A DNA stretch of 64,000 nucleotides from Magnetospirillum sp. 64-120 (GTDB lineage: Bacteria; Pseudomonadota; Alphaproteobacteria; Rhodospirillales; Magnetospirillaceae), in contig MKVK01000031.1 of NCBI GenBank assembly GCA_001898825.1, positions 1 to 64,000 of the forward strand. Reading direction: 5' to 3'. The position numbers were made by a program, and so were the translations under genes. Below the pieces are notes generated by a model, which was given only the letters and a program-made list of their open reading frames with translations, did no database searches and was not told where the DNA came from. Shown here in pieces: positions 46,021-54,351 of this stretch (position 1 is its first letter; each line of letters starts with the position of its first letter).

Positions 46021-49000
46021 ATGAATAGCGGCGGCCCCTCCAAGAAACTCCTCGTGATCGAGGACAACCCAGGTGACCAAAGGCTCATCGAGATCAAACT
46101 CGCCGAGGCCATGGCCGGCTGGAAGGCCGATTGCCGCGGCACCCTGGCCGATGGCGCCGCCTTGGCGCAAAGCAACGATTACGATTGCATCCTGGTCGAC
46201 CTGGGGCTGCCCGACGCCGCCGGCCTGACGTCGGTTCTGCGCCTGAAGCAGGTGGCCCCCGACAAGGCGCTGGTGGTGCTGACCGGGCTGGACGACGAAC
46301 GGGTCGCCCAAGACGCCATCCGCGCCGGCGCCCAGGATTACGTGGTCAAGTCGCTGGCCGGCCTGGACATGCTGCCGCGCGTCATCCGCCACGCCATCGA
46401 ACGCCAGCAATCGCGCACCGCCCTGGAATTGTCGCACCAGACCGCCCAGGCGCTGTTGGACGCCAGCCACGACATGGCCATGCTGCTGGACGAAGACGGC
46501 CATTTCATCACTCTGAACGCCCAAGCAGCCGAAGCCTTCGGCAAGCGTTCCGACGAACTGGAAGGCATGGACGCCTTCGCCCTGATGCCGCCGGCCCTGG
46601 CCGAGCTGCGCCGCACCTTCTTCGACAAGGCTTTGCGATCGGGGCGCACCATCCAGTCGGAAGACAATGACGGGCCACGCTGGTTCACCCACCGCTATCT
46701 GGCGGTGGGCACCGAAGGCATGACTCAGCGCTGCGCCATCTTCACCCGCGACATCACCGGCGAACGGGCGGCGGCGGCCAACCTGGAAGCCGCCAAGGAA
46801 GAAGCCGAGCTGGCCAACCGGTCCAAGACCGAGTTCATGGGCCGCATGAGCCGCGACATCCGCACCCCCTTGAACGACGTCATCGGTTTCGCCGAGATGA
46901 TCGCCACCGAAATGCTGGGATCGATCAATCCCGGCGGGTATCGCGAATATGCCGAAACCATCCTGAATTCCGGATCGCAGATCCTGAAGATGCTGGACCG
47001 CATCACCGACGTGTCCATGCTGGAATCGGCGCTGTTGAAGGACCAGTCGTCCTATCGCGATCTGGTGGAACTGTCCCCCGACCTGATCTGCGTCTGCGTC
47101 GACGGCGCCATCGAGCGCATCAACGCCGCCGGTCTGGGCCTGTTGCGGGCCCCCGCCGCCAGCGCCTGCGAAGGCAAGCCCTTCGTCGACTTCATTCATC
47201 CCGATTACCGCGGTCTATTCGACATGGGCATCGAGACCCTGTACGAGGAAGACCATCCGGTCCCCATCAAGGTGGTGACCTTCGCCGGCCGGGTGCGCGA
47301 CGTGGAAATCAACGCCGTCCCCTTGAAGCGCGAAGGCCACACCGCAGCGCTTCTGGTGGGCCGCGACACCACCGAGGTGACGGCGGCCATGCGGGCGGTC
47401 GCCGCCCGCGAACATCGTATCCGCGCCATCATGGACACCGTGCTGGACGGCATCGTCACCATCGACGAAGACGGGCTGATCGTGTCGGCCAACCTGTCGG
47501 TGGAACGCATTTTCGGCTTCCCGCTGTCGGAACTGATCGGCGCCAACGTCGCCATGCTGATGCCCGAACCCGATGCCGGGCGCCATGACGGCTATATCAA
47601 GAATTACATGGCCGGCCAGGGCGGCAACCTGATCGGCAAGGGCCGCGAGGTCATGGCCAAGCGCAAGGACGGCAGCCTGTTCCCGGTGCATCTGTCGGTA
47701 TCGGAACTGCGGCTGGACAAACGCCGGCTGTTCACCGGCACCATCCGCGACCTGACCGAAAACAAGCAGTTGGCCCAGCGCGTGGCCTATCTGGCCAACC
47801 ACGACTCGCTGACCGACCTGCCCAACCGCACGCTTTTGTGCGACCGCCTGGGCCAGACCATCGCCGCCGCCCGCGGCACCGGTCAACACGTGGCGGTGAT
47901 GACCATCGACTTGGCCGGCTTCACCATGGTCAACGATTCGCTGGGCCACGACATCGGCAACGGGGTGCTGCGCGAAACCGCCCGGCGGCTGGCGCAATGG
48001 GTGGCCCTCCACAACGGCACCGCCGCCCGTCTGGCCGGCGACGAATTCGCCGTGGTGCTGCCGGGCCTGCGCGATCTGGCCGGGGTCACCGCCGGGGTCG
48101 AGCAGGTGCTGGAACTGCTGAACCGTCCCATGGCGATCAGCGGCTCGGACCTGGCCTTGCCGGTGGATATCGGCGTCTCGGTGTTCCCGCGCGACGGCGA
48201 CGAACCGCTGGACCTGCTGCGCAACGCTGAAATGGCCCTGCATCAGGTCAAGAAGCGCGAGGACCAGCGCCTGGGCTTCTTCGACACCGCCATGTCCTAT
48301 GCGGTGTCCGAACGGCTGACCCTGGAACGGTCGCTGAAGGAAGCCTTGAAGGCCGGTCAATTCGAACTGTTCTATCAACCCCAGGTGCGGCTGGCCGACT
48401 ACCGTCTGGTGGGCTGCGAGGCGCTGATCCGCTGGCGCCATCCGGAACTGGGCACCATCGCACCCGACAAGTTCATCCCGGTGGCCGAAGAAACCGGCCT
48501 GATCGTCCCCTTGGGCCGCTGGGTTCTGGAACAGGCCTGCCGGCAATTGAAGTCCTGGCAGGGCACGCCGCTGGGCGAACTGCGCATGGGCGTCAACATT
48601 TCGGGCCGTCAGTTCCGCGAGGCCGATCTGGCCGGCACCGTGGCCGAAACCATCCGCGCCAGCGGCATCAGGGCCGAGCTTTTGGACCTGGAACTGACCG
48701 AAAGCATGCTGATGGCCGACGGCGAAAGCACGCTGCGCGTTCTGCATCAGCTGAACGATTTGGGCGTACAATTGTCCATCGACGATTTCGGCACCGGCTA
48801 TTCCAGCTTGGCCTACTTGAAGAAGTTCCCCGTCGACACGGTCAAGATCGACCGCGCCTTCGTGCGCGACCTGGATCACGACGAGGACGGGCGCACCATC
48901 GCCACGGCCATCATTTCGCTGGCCCATTCGTTGAACTTGAAGACCATTGCCGAAGGTGTGGAGACAGAGGCCCAGGCGTCGCTGCTGCTGCATCACGGAT

Positions 49001-49110
49001 GTGATGAAATCCAAGGCTACATGATCGGCCGCCCCATGCCGGTCGAGGATTTCACCGCCTTCGCGACCAGCTACGACAGCGCGTCGGCGTCCAAGGGGGG
49101 AGAAGCATGA
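46021..49110 (+). CDS. Receiver / PAS / HisKA-like / PAS / FixL-type PAS / GGDEF / EAL protein
   Basis: This 1029-residue cytoplasmic protein has a receiver with D60, a PAS domain (about 150-245), a HisKA-like helix pair where the expected His is R278 (MSRDIRTPL), a second PAS, then a FixL-like PAS (about 460-590). That PAS has MLMPEP, H522 in RHDGY and R542 in IGKGR, matching haem-ligating H200 and R220 of Bradyrhizobium FixL. The GGDEF motif reads AGDEF (672-676) and DL-x-x-F is altered; the EAL domain is intact (E800-L802, DDFGTG, EGVET). It is likely a phosphodiesterase, possibly oxygen-sensitive. It overlaps the next receiver gene by four bases. Confidence 0.88.
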   Translation: MNSGGPSKKLLVIEDNPGDQRLIEIKLAEAMAGWKADCRGTLADGAALAQSNDYDCILVDLGLPDAAGLTSVLRLKQVAPDKALVVLTGLDDERVAQDAIRAGAQDYVVKSLAGLDMLPRVIRHAIERQQSRTALELSHQTAQALLDASHDMAMLLDEDGHFITLNAQAAEAFGKRSDELEGMDAFALMPPALAELRRTFFDKALRSGRTIQSEDNDGPRWFTHRYLAVGTEGMTQRCAIFTRDITGERAAAANLEAAKEEAELANRSKTEFMGRMSRDIRTPLNDVIGFAEMIATEMLGSINPGGYREYAETILNSGSQILKMLDRITDVSMLESALLKDQSSYRDLVELSPDLICVCVDGAIERINAAGLGLLRAPAASACEGKPFVDFIHPDYRGLFDMGIETLYEEDHPVPIKVVTFAGRVRDVEINAVPLKREGHTAALLVGRDTTEVTAAMRAVAAREHRIRAIMDTVLDGIVTIDEDGLIVSANLSVERIFGFPLSELIGANVAMLMPEPDAGRHDGYIKNYMAGQGGNLIGKGREVMAKRKDGSLFPVHLSVSELRLDKRRLFTGTIRDLTENKQLAQRVAYLANHDSLTDLPNRTLLCDRLGQTIAAARGTGQHVAVMTIDLAGFTMVNDSLGHDIGNGVLRETARRLAQWVALHNGTAARLAGDEFAVVLPGLRDLAGVTAGVEQVLELLNRPMAISGSDLALPVDIGVSVFPRDGDEPLDLLRNAEMALHQVKKREDQRLGFFDTAMSYAVSERLTLERSLKEALKAGQFELFYQPQVRLADYRLVGCEALIRWRHPELGTIAPDKFIPVAEETGLIVPLGRWVLEQACRQLKSWQGTPLGELRMGVNISGRQFREADLAGTVAETIRASGIRAELLDLELTESMLMADGESTLRVLHQLNDLGVQLSIDDFGTGYSSLAYLKKFPVDTVKIDRAFVRDLDHDEDGRTIATAIISLAHSLNLKTIAEGVETEAQASLLLHHGCDEIQGYMIGRPMPVEDFTAFATSYDSASASKGGEA

Positions 49111-49478
49111 GCGGCACCGTTGTCATCGTCGAAGACAACCCGATGAACATGAAGCTGCTGGACCAGGCGCTGTCCATCGCCGGCTACACCACCTTGAAGT
49201 CCCTGGATGGGGAAAACCTGGTGGAGCTGACCGCCAGCGGCGCCCAGGTGGTGCTGATGGACATCCAGCTGCCCAAGCGCTCGGGCGTCGACCTGCTGAA
49301 GGATTTACGCCAGGACCCCCGCACCAGCTCTGTCCCGGTGGTGGCGGTGACCGCCTTCGCCGACCCGGAATCGGTCAACGGCTTCTTGTCGGAAGGCTTC
49401 AACCAAGTGATCACCAAGCCCATCTCGGTGCGCAAGCTGCTGGACGAGGTCGAACGTTATTGTGGCGGCGAGGGCTGA
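49107..49478 (+). CDS. Single-domain response regulator (DivK/CheY-like)
   Basis: This 123-residue protein is only a receiver domain: E9-D10 acidic pair, phospho-acceptor D52 in [18 protein letters not shown] and the TKPISV Lys motif. The MDIQLP stretch resembles DivK. Its start overlaps the stop of the large GGDEF/EAL gene (ATGA), so the two are translated together and it may pass phosphate to or from that protein's receiver. The cognate kinase is not visible. Confidence 0.9.
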   Translation: MSGTVVIVEDNPMNMKLLDQALSIAGYTTLKSLDGENLVELTASGAQVVLMDIQLPKRSGVDLLKDLRQDPRTSSVPVVAVTAFADPESVNGFLSEGFNQVITKPISVRKLLDEVERYCGGEG

Positions 49479-49493
49479 TCCCTCGCCCCCGAC

Positions 49494-50510
49494 CTACCAG
49501 CGCAGCACCCCGCCGATCGGCTTCTTCTTGCCGGTCTCGAAGCCGCGCTTGGTCACCAGCACCCATTCGTTGACCTGCATGAAACGCGGGGCCAGGAACT
49601 GGTACAGGTCACGCAAGCGGTTGGTGTTCTCGTCCGAACGCACGGTGTAAAGCTGTTTCCAGATGGGGATGTAGTCTTCCCACGGTAATTGCCGGCGATG
49701 CACTTCGTCGCGGACGCTGCGGATATATTCGATCTGGTTGTCGATGTTCTTCAGCATGGCCAGGATTTCGCCGGTCTGGGCGTCCACCTGTTCGAAGAAG
49801 TCGCGGAACACCTTGAGCGCCCGTTGCGACAGGCGCGCCACTTGGTCGGTGGTCTCGATCATCGAACGATCGGCGGAATAGATCCGGCGCAGCGCCTGGA
49901 CCTTTTCGTCGATCTTGCAGATTTCGGCGAAGACGTCGCGCTCGCACTCGATATAGGCCAGTTCCTTGGCCAGGGTCTCGATGTACATCACCACCTCTTC
50001 GCGGCGGTCGCGGCCCAGGCCCAAGGCCTCGGCGGCTTCGGCGAAGGCCAGCTGGATGTTCTTCTTGACCTGCGGGTCCTCGGCCACCTGGGCCAGTTCC
50101 TCGGCCGAGGTGAAGATGTGTTCGTTGCCGGTCAGCCACGTCACCAACTGCATGGTCAGGCGCTGACGGGCGATGCGGCGATGACGTTCGGTGGGGTCCC
50201 ACGACGCCTCGCGGGTGGTGACTTCCTTGGGCAGCGGCTCGCCGGGGCGCAGGCCGCGAACGAATTTCAAGCCTTCCGCCACCAGATCCAGCATCTTGGA
50301 ATCATGGGTCTCGGGCTTCAGCATGAATTCGCGCTTGATGCCGTCGAAGCCAAGAATGGCTTCGTTGGTGGCCAGCTTCAGCACGGCCACCGCCTCGCCG
50401 GTGTCGGTCAGACGGAAATAAAGGTCATCGAACGAACCGAAGAACTTGTGATCGAAACGAATCAGGCCGTCGTCCGCGCCCGCCTTGCCGCTTTTACCTT
50501 CTTCCGCCAT
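49494..50510 (-). CDS. Conserved helical hypothetical protein, 338 residues
   Basis: I do not recognise this protein. It is soluble, largely helical, rich in Glu and Arg, with a helical TMQLVTWLTGNEHIFTSAEEL segment and a long charged central region (EEVVMYIETLAKELAYIECERDV). The C-terminus contains LPWEDYIPIWKQL and ends in GGVLRW. An acidic Gly/Lys/Ala-rich N-terminus is probably disordered. It converges on the receiver gene with 15 bases between. It resembles the 369-residue unknown at 43604 only in overall style. Confidence 0.65.
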   Translation of the reverse strand: MAEEGKSGKAGADDGLIRFDHKFFGSFDDLYFRLTDTGEAVAVLKLATNEAILGFDGIKREFMLKPETHDSKMLDLVAEGLKFVRGLRPGEPLPKEVTTREASWDPTERHRRIARQRLTMQLVTWLTGNEHIFTSAEELAQVAEDPQVKKNIQLAFAEAAEALGLGRDRREEVVMYIETLAKELAYIECERDVFAEICKIDEKVQALRRIYSADRSMIETTDQVARLSQRALKVFRDFFEQVDAQTGEILAMLKNIDNQIEYIRSVRDEVHRRQLPWEDYIPIWKQLYTVRSDENTNRLRDLYQFLAPRFMQVNEWVLVTKRGFETGKKKPIGGVLRW

Positions 50511-50602
50511 GCCATACCCCGAACTTACCCTTAACAGCGCCCCTTAAGCGCCATTCCCCGACGGAATTATGCCGGGGCTTGCCTGCGGGAACAAGAGGGG
50601 TG

Positions 50603-51529
50603 TCAGAGTTCCGCCTCGATAGCCGCATGGCCTTCGCGGCCGTGGAAATAGCCGTTGGCGAACTCGGCCTTGGGGCACAACTCGGACAGGCGGATGGCGG
50701 CGTCCCCGGAATCGATCAGACCATCGGCCACGGCCCGGTACAGACCGGCCACCGCCACCATGTCCACATTGTGCGGCCACAGGCGGAAACGGTTGATTCC
50801 CAGGCCGCGCAGGGCCGCCAGCTCGGCCAGCAGGTCCAGGTAATGGTACGACATGGTCTGGGTGCCGTTGACCGCCAGGAAGGCTTCGTCGTCCAAGGTG
50901 TCCACGTCCATGCCGTCCGGGTCCTCGGCGCAGACGTATTGGCAGCCGTCCTTGGCCAGATTGCGCGATCGCGCATGATAGCACCGCGCCGAGATGGCCA
51001 GGGGCAGACGGCCGAAGCACTGGGCCTCGATCTCGATGCCGCCGGTCTGGGCCAGGGTCCCCATGACCGGGCCCGGCAATTCGGCGGGCAGGCAGGCGCG
51101 CACCGCCCCCAGGTCACGCAGGTAAGCCAAGGTGCCTTCGTTGTAGATGTTGAGCAGCGGACCGGCGACGAAGGGGCGCCCGGCCATCATCGACGCCACC
51201 GAGACGTCGTTGGCTTCCACCAGCACGCCGTCCAGCTGGGTCAGTTCGCGGGCCTGAACCGCCTCGCGCTCGCTCATGATCAGCGCCAGCGACGACAGCA
51301 CCACTTCCTTGCCGGCCGCTTGCAGCCGTTCCACCACTTCCGGCACGAAAGGGGCGAAGAACGGCGTGCGCTTGGAACACACCACTTCACCGACACAGAC
51401 GGAATCCACATCGGATTCGTCGGCCATGCGGAAATAGAAGTCGCGCAGCTTTTCAGGCCGCCAGTTGAACAGAACCGGTCCCAGGGTCAGGCGCACCGGC
51501 GAAAGCGGATCGTTTTTGGTCATCGCCAA
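50603..51529 (-). CDS. ubiV: UbiV, U32 peptidase-like protein of anaerobic ubiquinone synthesis
   Basis: This 308-residue protein is the smaller U32-family partner of UbiU. Cys residues in VVCSKR, CYHAR, DGCQYVC match the four Cys that bind a 4Fe-4S cluster. With UbiU it hydroxylates ubiquinone precursors without oxygen, using prephenate as donor in studied species. The start overlaps the end of ubiU by 10 bases. It is the last gene of the ubiTUV operon. Confidence 0.92.
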   Translation of the reverse strand: MAMTKNDPLSPVRLTLGPVLFNWRPEKLRDFYFRMADESDVDSVCVGEVVCSKRTPFFAPFVPEVVERLQAAGKEVVLSSLALIMSEREAVQARELTQLDGVLVEANDVSVASMMAGRPFVAGPLLNIYNEGTLAYLRDLGAVRACLPAELPGPVMGTLAQTGGIEIEAQCFGRLPLAISARCYHARSRNLAKDGCQYVCAEDPDGMDVDTLDDEAFLAVNGTQTMSYHYLDLLAELAALRGLGINRFRLWPHNVDMVAVAGLYRAVADGLIDSGDAAIRLSELCPKAEFANGYFHGREGHAAIEAEL

Positions 51530-52509
51530 GCCTTCTCATAGGCGCCGGTGGTCTGCCGGCCGCCTTCGGTGATGCTGTCCAGGTTGATGTCGGGCAACGG
51601 CTGTCCCGCCATCACCGCGTCGACGCCCTGGCGGAACGCCTGGACCACGGCGGCCACATAGGCGCGGCCACGCTGGCGGCCTTCGATCTTGAAGGCGGCG
51701 ACCCCGGCCTTGATCAGGTCGGGCAGCATGGCCAGGGTGTTCAGCGAAGTGGGTTCCTCGAACAGATAGCTGGTCTTGCCGTTGGCGTTGAACCGCCCCT
51801 TGCAAAGCGTGGGATAGCCCGCCGGTTCGTTCAGGCCGAACTGGTTGATGGTGAAGCCGGCCAGTTGCGAGGTGATGCCTTTTCCGCTTTCCACATAGCG
51901 CACATGGCTGGCCGGCGAGCACACGCCGTTCATGTTGGGCGACTGCCCGGTGGCATAGGACGACAGCGCGCAGCGGCCTTCGGCCATCACGCACAGACCG
52001 CCGAAGACGAAGACTTCGGTTTCCACCGGGGCCACCGCCTGATTGATGGCGGCGATTTCCGGCACCGTCAGCACGCGCGGCAAGACCACCCGCTTGACCC
52101 CGAAGCGTTCGGCGTAAAAACCGATGGCCTGGGGATTGGACGCCGCCGCCTGCACCGACAGATGCAGCCGCAGGTCGGGGTGGGTGCGCGCCGCATAGTC
52201 GATCAGCCCGATATCGGCCAGGATCACCGCGTCGGCGCCCAGGCGGGCCGAATCGTCCACCGCCCCTTGCCACAAGCCGGGATGGCCGGCCCGCGGGAAG
52301 GTGTTGATGGCCACCAGGACCTTGGCGCCCCGGGCATGGGCATAGGCGATGCCGTCTTCCAGTTCCTTGCGGCTGAAATTCAGGCCAGGAAAGTTCCGTG
52401 CGTTGGTTTCGTCGCGAAAGCCCACATAGACGCAGTCGGCACCGGCGTCGACGGCACTTTTCAGCGCCGCCGGGGTGCCGGCGGGGCAAATCAGCTCGGG
52501 GCGGATCAT
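51520..52509 (-). CDS. ubiU: UbiU, U32 peptidase-like protein of anaerobic ubiquinone synthesis
   Basis: This 329-residue U32-family protein starts with ELICPAGTPAALKSAVDAGADCVYVG. The cluster Cys lie in GGLCVMAEGRCALSSY and NGVCSPASH, with a further one in TLCKGRF. The U32 motif EGRQRGRAYV is present. It forms a heterodimer with UbiV. The ATG at 52509 overlaps the ubiT stop as ATGA, which fixes the start even though the frame is open further upstream. Confidence 0.93.
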   Translation of the reverse strand: MIRPELICPAGTPAALKSAVDAGADCVYVGFRDETNARNFPGLNFSRKELEDGIAYAHARGAKVLVAINTFPRAGHPGLWQGAVDDSARLGADAVILADIGLIDYAARTHPDLRLHLSVQAAASNPQAIGFYAERFGVKRVVLPRVLTVPEIAAINQAVAPVETEVFVFGGLCVMAEGRCALSSYATGQSPNMNGVCSPASHVRYVESGKGITSQLAGFTINQFGLNEPAGYPTLCKGRFNANGKTSYLFEEPTSLNTLAMLPDLIKAGVAAFKIEGRQRGRAYVAAVVQAFRQGVDAVMAGQPLPDINLDSITEGGRQTTGAYEKAWR

Positions 52510-53189
52510 GCCATGCCTCCGCGACGTGACGCCTTGCGCAGGGCTTTGACCTCGGCTTCCAGTTCTGCCAGACGGGCGTCGCGGGACGCGGCCCCTTGCA
52601 GCGCCGGGGCGATGAACGACTGGCGCACCGTTTCCACCGAACCGCGCAGCGACGACACCAGATCCAGCACGGCGCCGGCGGCGCGGCGCGCCGGCTGCGC
52701 CAATGGTCCCAGGGCGGCGGTCAGGTCGGCCACCAGATCGATGCCGGCGCCGTCGATGGCGTTGCGCAACGCCACCACCACCTCGGTGTCGCCTTCGACG
52801 ACCAATTGCCGGGAAAAGAACAGGGCGTCGCCGTCCATGCGGCCCTCGGCCAGGGCGATCAGGGTTTCCAGTGGTCCGCGGATGGTGGCGTGGACTTCGT
52901 CGGTGTCGACGAAGCGACGCACCGTCAGACGCGGATTGGCCGGATCGGGTTCCAGGATCAGGGCGAAGGGCAGATCGATGGGATCGATGCACACACTTCT
53001 TTCGCCATAGGCTTCCAGCCGCTCCAGGATGTCCGGATGCTGGGTGCGCACCACTTTCAGCATGTGGTCGAACACCGGCTGCAACAGTGCCGGACGCACC
53101 GGACGCAATGCCAGCCCCAGCAGCAGAACCGGAGAAAACGGCGGGATCATGGGCTTTGTCTGCCCGGCCCGGTTTGGCCCTTCCATCAT
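52506..53189 (-). CDS. ubiT: UbiT, SCP2-like lipid carrier of anaerobic ubiquinone synthesis
   Basis: This 227-residue protein has a sterol-carrier-2-like domain (about 45-150, FALILEPDPANPRLTV and DGDALFFSRQL). A C-terminal helical tail with a coiled-coil end follows (AELEAEVKALRK). UbiT binds ubiquinone precursors for UbiUV, the oxygen-independent counterpart of UbiJ. It heads the operon, with tandem ATG codons at 53189 and 53186. An FNR-like box lies 59 bases upstream. Confidence 0.88.
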   Translation of the reverse strand: MMEGPNRAGQTKPMIPPFSPVLLLGLALRPVRPALLQPVFDHMLKVVRTQHPDILERLEAYGERSVCIDPIDLPFALILEPDPANPRLTVRRFVDTDEVHATIRGPLETLIALAEGRMDGDALFFSRQLVVEGDTEVVVALRNAIDGAGIDLVADLTAALGPLAQPARRAAGAVLDLVSSLRGSVETVRQSFIAPALQGAASRDARLAELEAEVKALRKASRRGGMA

Positions 53190-53247
53190 CGTTCATCATC
53201 CTTCGAAGGAGGGGGCTGATTTTCGGCAACGGTCATAGACCCGCGCG

Positions 53248-53261
53248 TTGATGACCGTCAA
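53248..53261 (-). promoter_or_regulatory. FNR-like box upstream of ubiTUV
   Basis: TTGATGACCGTCAA matches the FNR/Anr consensus TTGAT-N4-ATCAA at 9 of 10 defined bases. Its centre is about 65 bases before the ubiT start, which leaves room for an activator position near -41 and a short leader. Confidence 0.55.
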
Positions 53262-53363
53262 GCGACAGGCACATCAGGTGGACGCCTCTTGGAACGAAAC
53301 TTGTTTACGGCTAGAAAGGCGCTTCCGCTTCGTTTCAGCCCGTTGGGCACAAGGACAACGTCT

Positions 53364-54341
53364 ATGATCGTCGACATCGACCTCAGCACCATCGTCGTGC
53401 TGATCATCGATGACAGCCGTTACGCCCGCTCGTTCATCAAGTCGGCGCTGAATTCCTTCGGCGCCCGTCAGGTGGTCGAAGCGTCCGACGCCCCCGAAGG
53501 CATCCAGATCATGCAGGACCGCAAGATCGATCTGGTGCTGGCCGATTACGACATGCAGCCCATGGACGGCATCGCCTTCACCCGGCTGGTGCGTTCGGGC
53601 GAGGTGCCCCATTGCCGCGACATCCCCATCGTCATGGTGTCGGGCGCCGCCGACATGGACACGGTGATGCTGGCGCGCAATTCCGGCATCAACGAATTCC
53701 TGGCCAAGCCGGTTTCGGCGGAATCGCTGTTCCGCCGCGTCCGCAGCGTGTTGCTGAACCCCCGCCCCTTCGTCGAGGCCGGCCCCTTCGTCGGCCCCTG
53801 CCGACGTACCATGGACCGCCCGCCGCCGGACGGCCAGAACCGACGCAAGGCGGCGCCGCTGCCCAAGCCCAAGCCGCTGATCGACATCCCGCCCGGCATC
53901 GCCCAGCCCATGGTGCGCAAGGCCATGGCCCAAGGCGCCCAGGCCGCCAGAACCGGCGGCGAACGGTCGTCGCGGCGCCGCTTCAAGGCCGGCGAGACCA
54001 TCTTCCTGGAAGGCGACGTGGGGGACGAGGCCTATGTCATCGAAAGCGGCCGCGTCGCCATCTACAAGATGGTGATGGACGCCAAGGTGGTATTGGGCGA
54101 GGTTCAGGAAAGCGGCGTGTTCGGCGAAATGGCGCTGATCGACGACGAACCGCGCATGGCCTCGGCCGAGGCCTCGGAAGACACCGTCTGCCTGGTCCTG
54201 CCCAAGGCGGCTTTGAAGTCCCAGCTGAACCGCACCCCCGATCTGGTGATCCTGGTGCTGGAAACCCTGTTGCACGACATTCGGAAAATGGGGCGTGAAC
54301 TGGCCGAAGCCCGCGCCCGGCTGAAGGCCAGAAAGGGCTAA
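53364..54341 (+). CDS. Receiver / cyclic-nucleotide-binding domain fusion
   Basis: This 325-residue protein has a receiver (10-130) with D16-D17 and phospho-acceptor D61, a Pro- and Arg-rich linker (about 150-215), and a cNMP-binding domain (about 220-310). The phosphate-binding cassette FGEMALIDDEPRMASA keeps the Glu and Arg needed for nucleotide binding. There is no DNA-binding domain, so output is probably through protein contact. The start at 53364 follows AAGGA. It stands between ubiTUV and the ScsB-like gene, unrelated to either. Confidence 0.88.
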   Translation: MIVDIDLSTIVVLIIDDSRYARSFIKSALNSFGARQVVEASDAPEGIQIMQDRKIDLVLADYDMQPMDGIAFTRLVRSGEVPHCRDIPIVMVSGAADMDTVMLARNSGINEFLAKPVSAESLFRRVRSVLLNPRPFVEAGPFVGPCRRTMDRPPPDGQNRRKAAPLPKPKPLIDIPPGIAQPMVRKAMAQGAQAARTGGERSSRRRFKAGETIFLEGDVGDEAYVIESGRVAIYKMVMDAKVVLGEVQESGVFGEMALIDDEPRMASAEASEDTVCLVLPKAALKSQLNRTPDLVILVLETLLHDIRKMGRELAEARARLKARKG

Positions 54342-54351
54342 GCCCCCTTCG

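Noticed and set aside
52510..53229. Upstream extension of ubiU in the same frame
   Set aside because: It lies over ubiT in another frame, and the ATGA overlap and conserved N-terminus fix the ubiU start at 52509.
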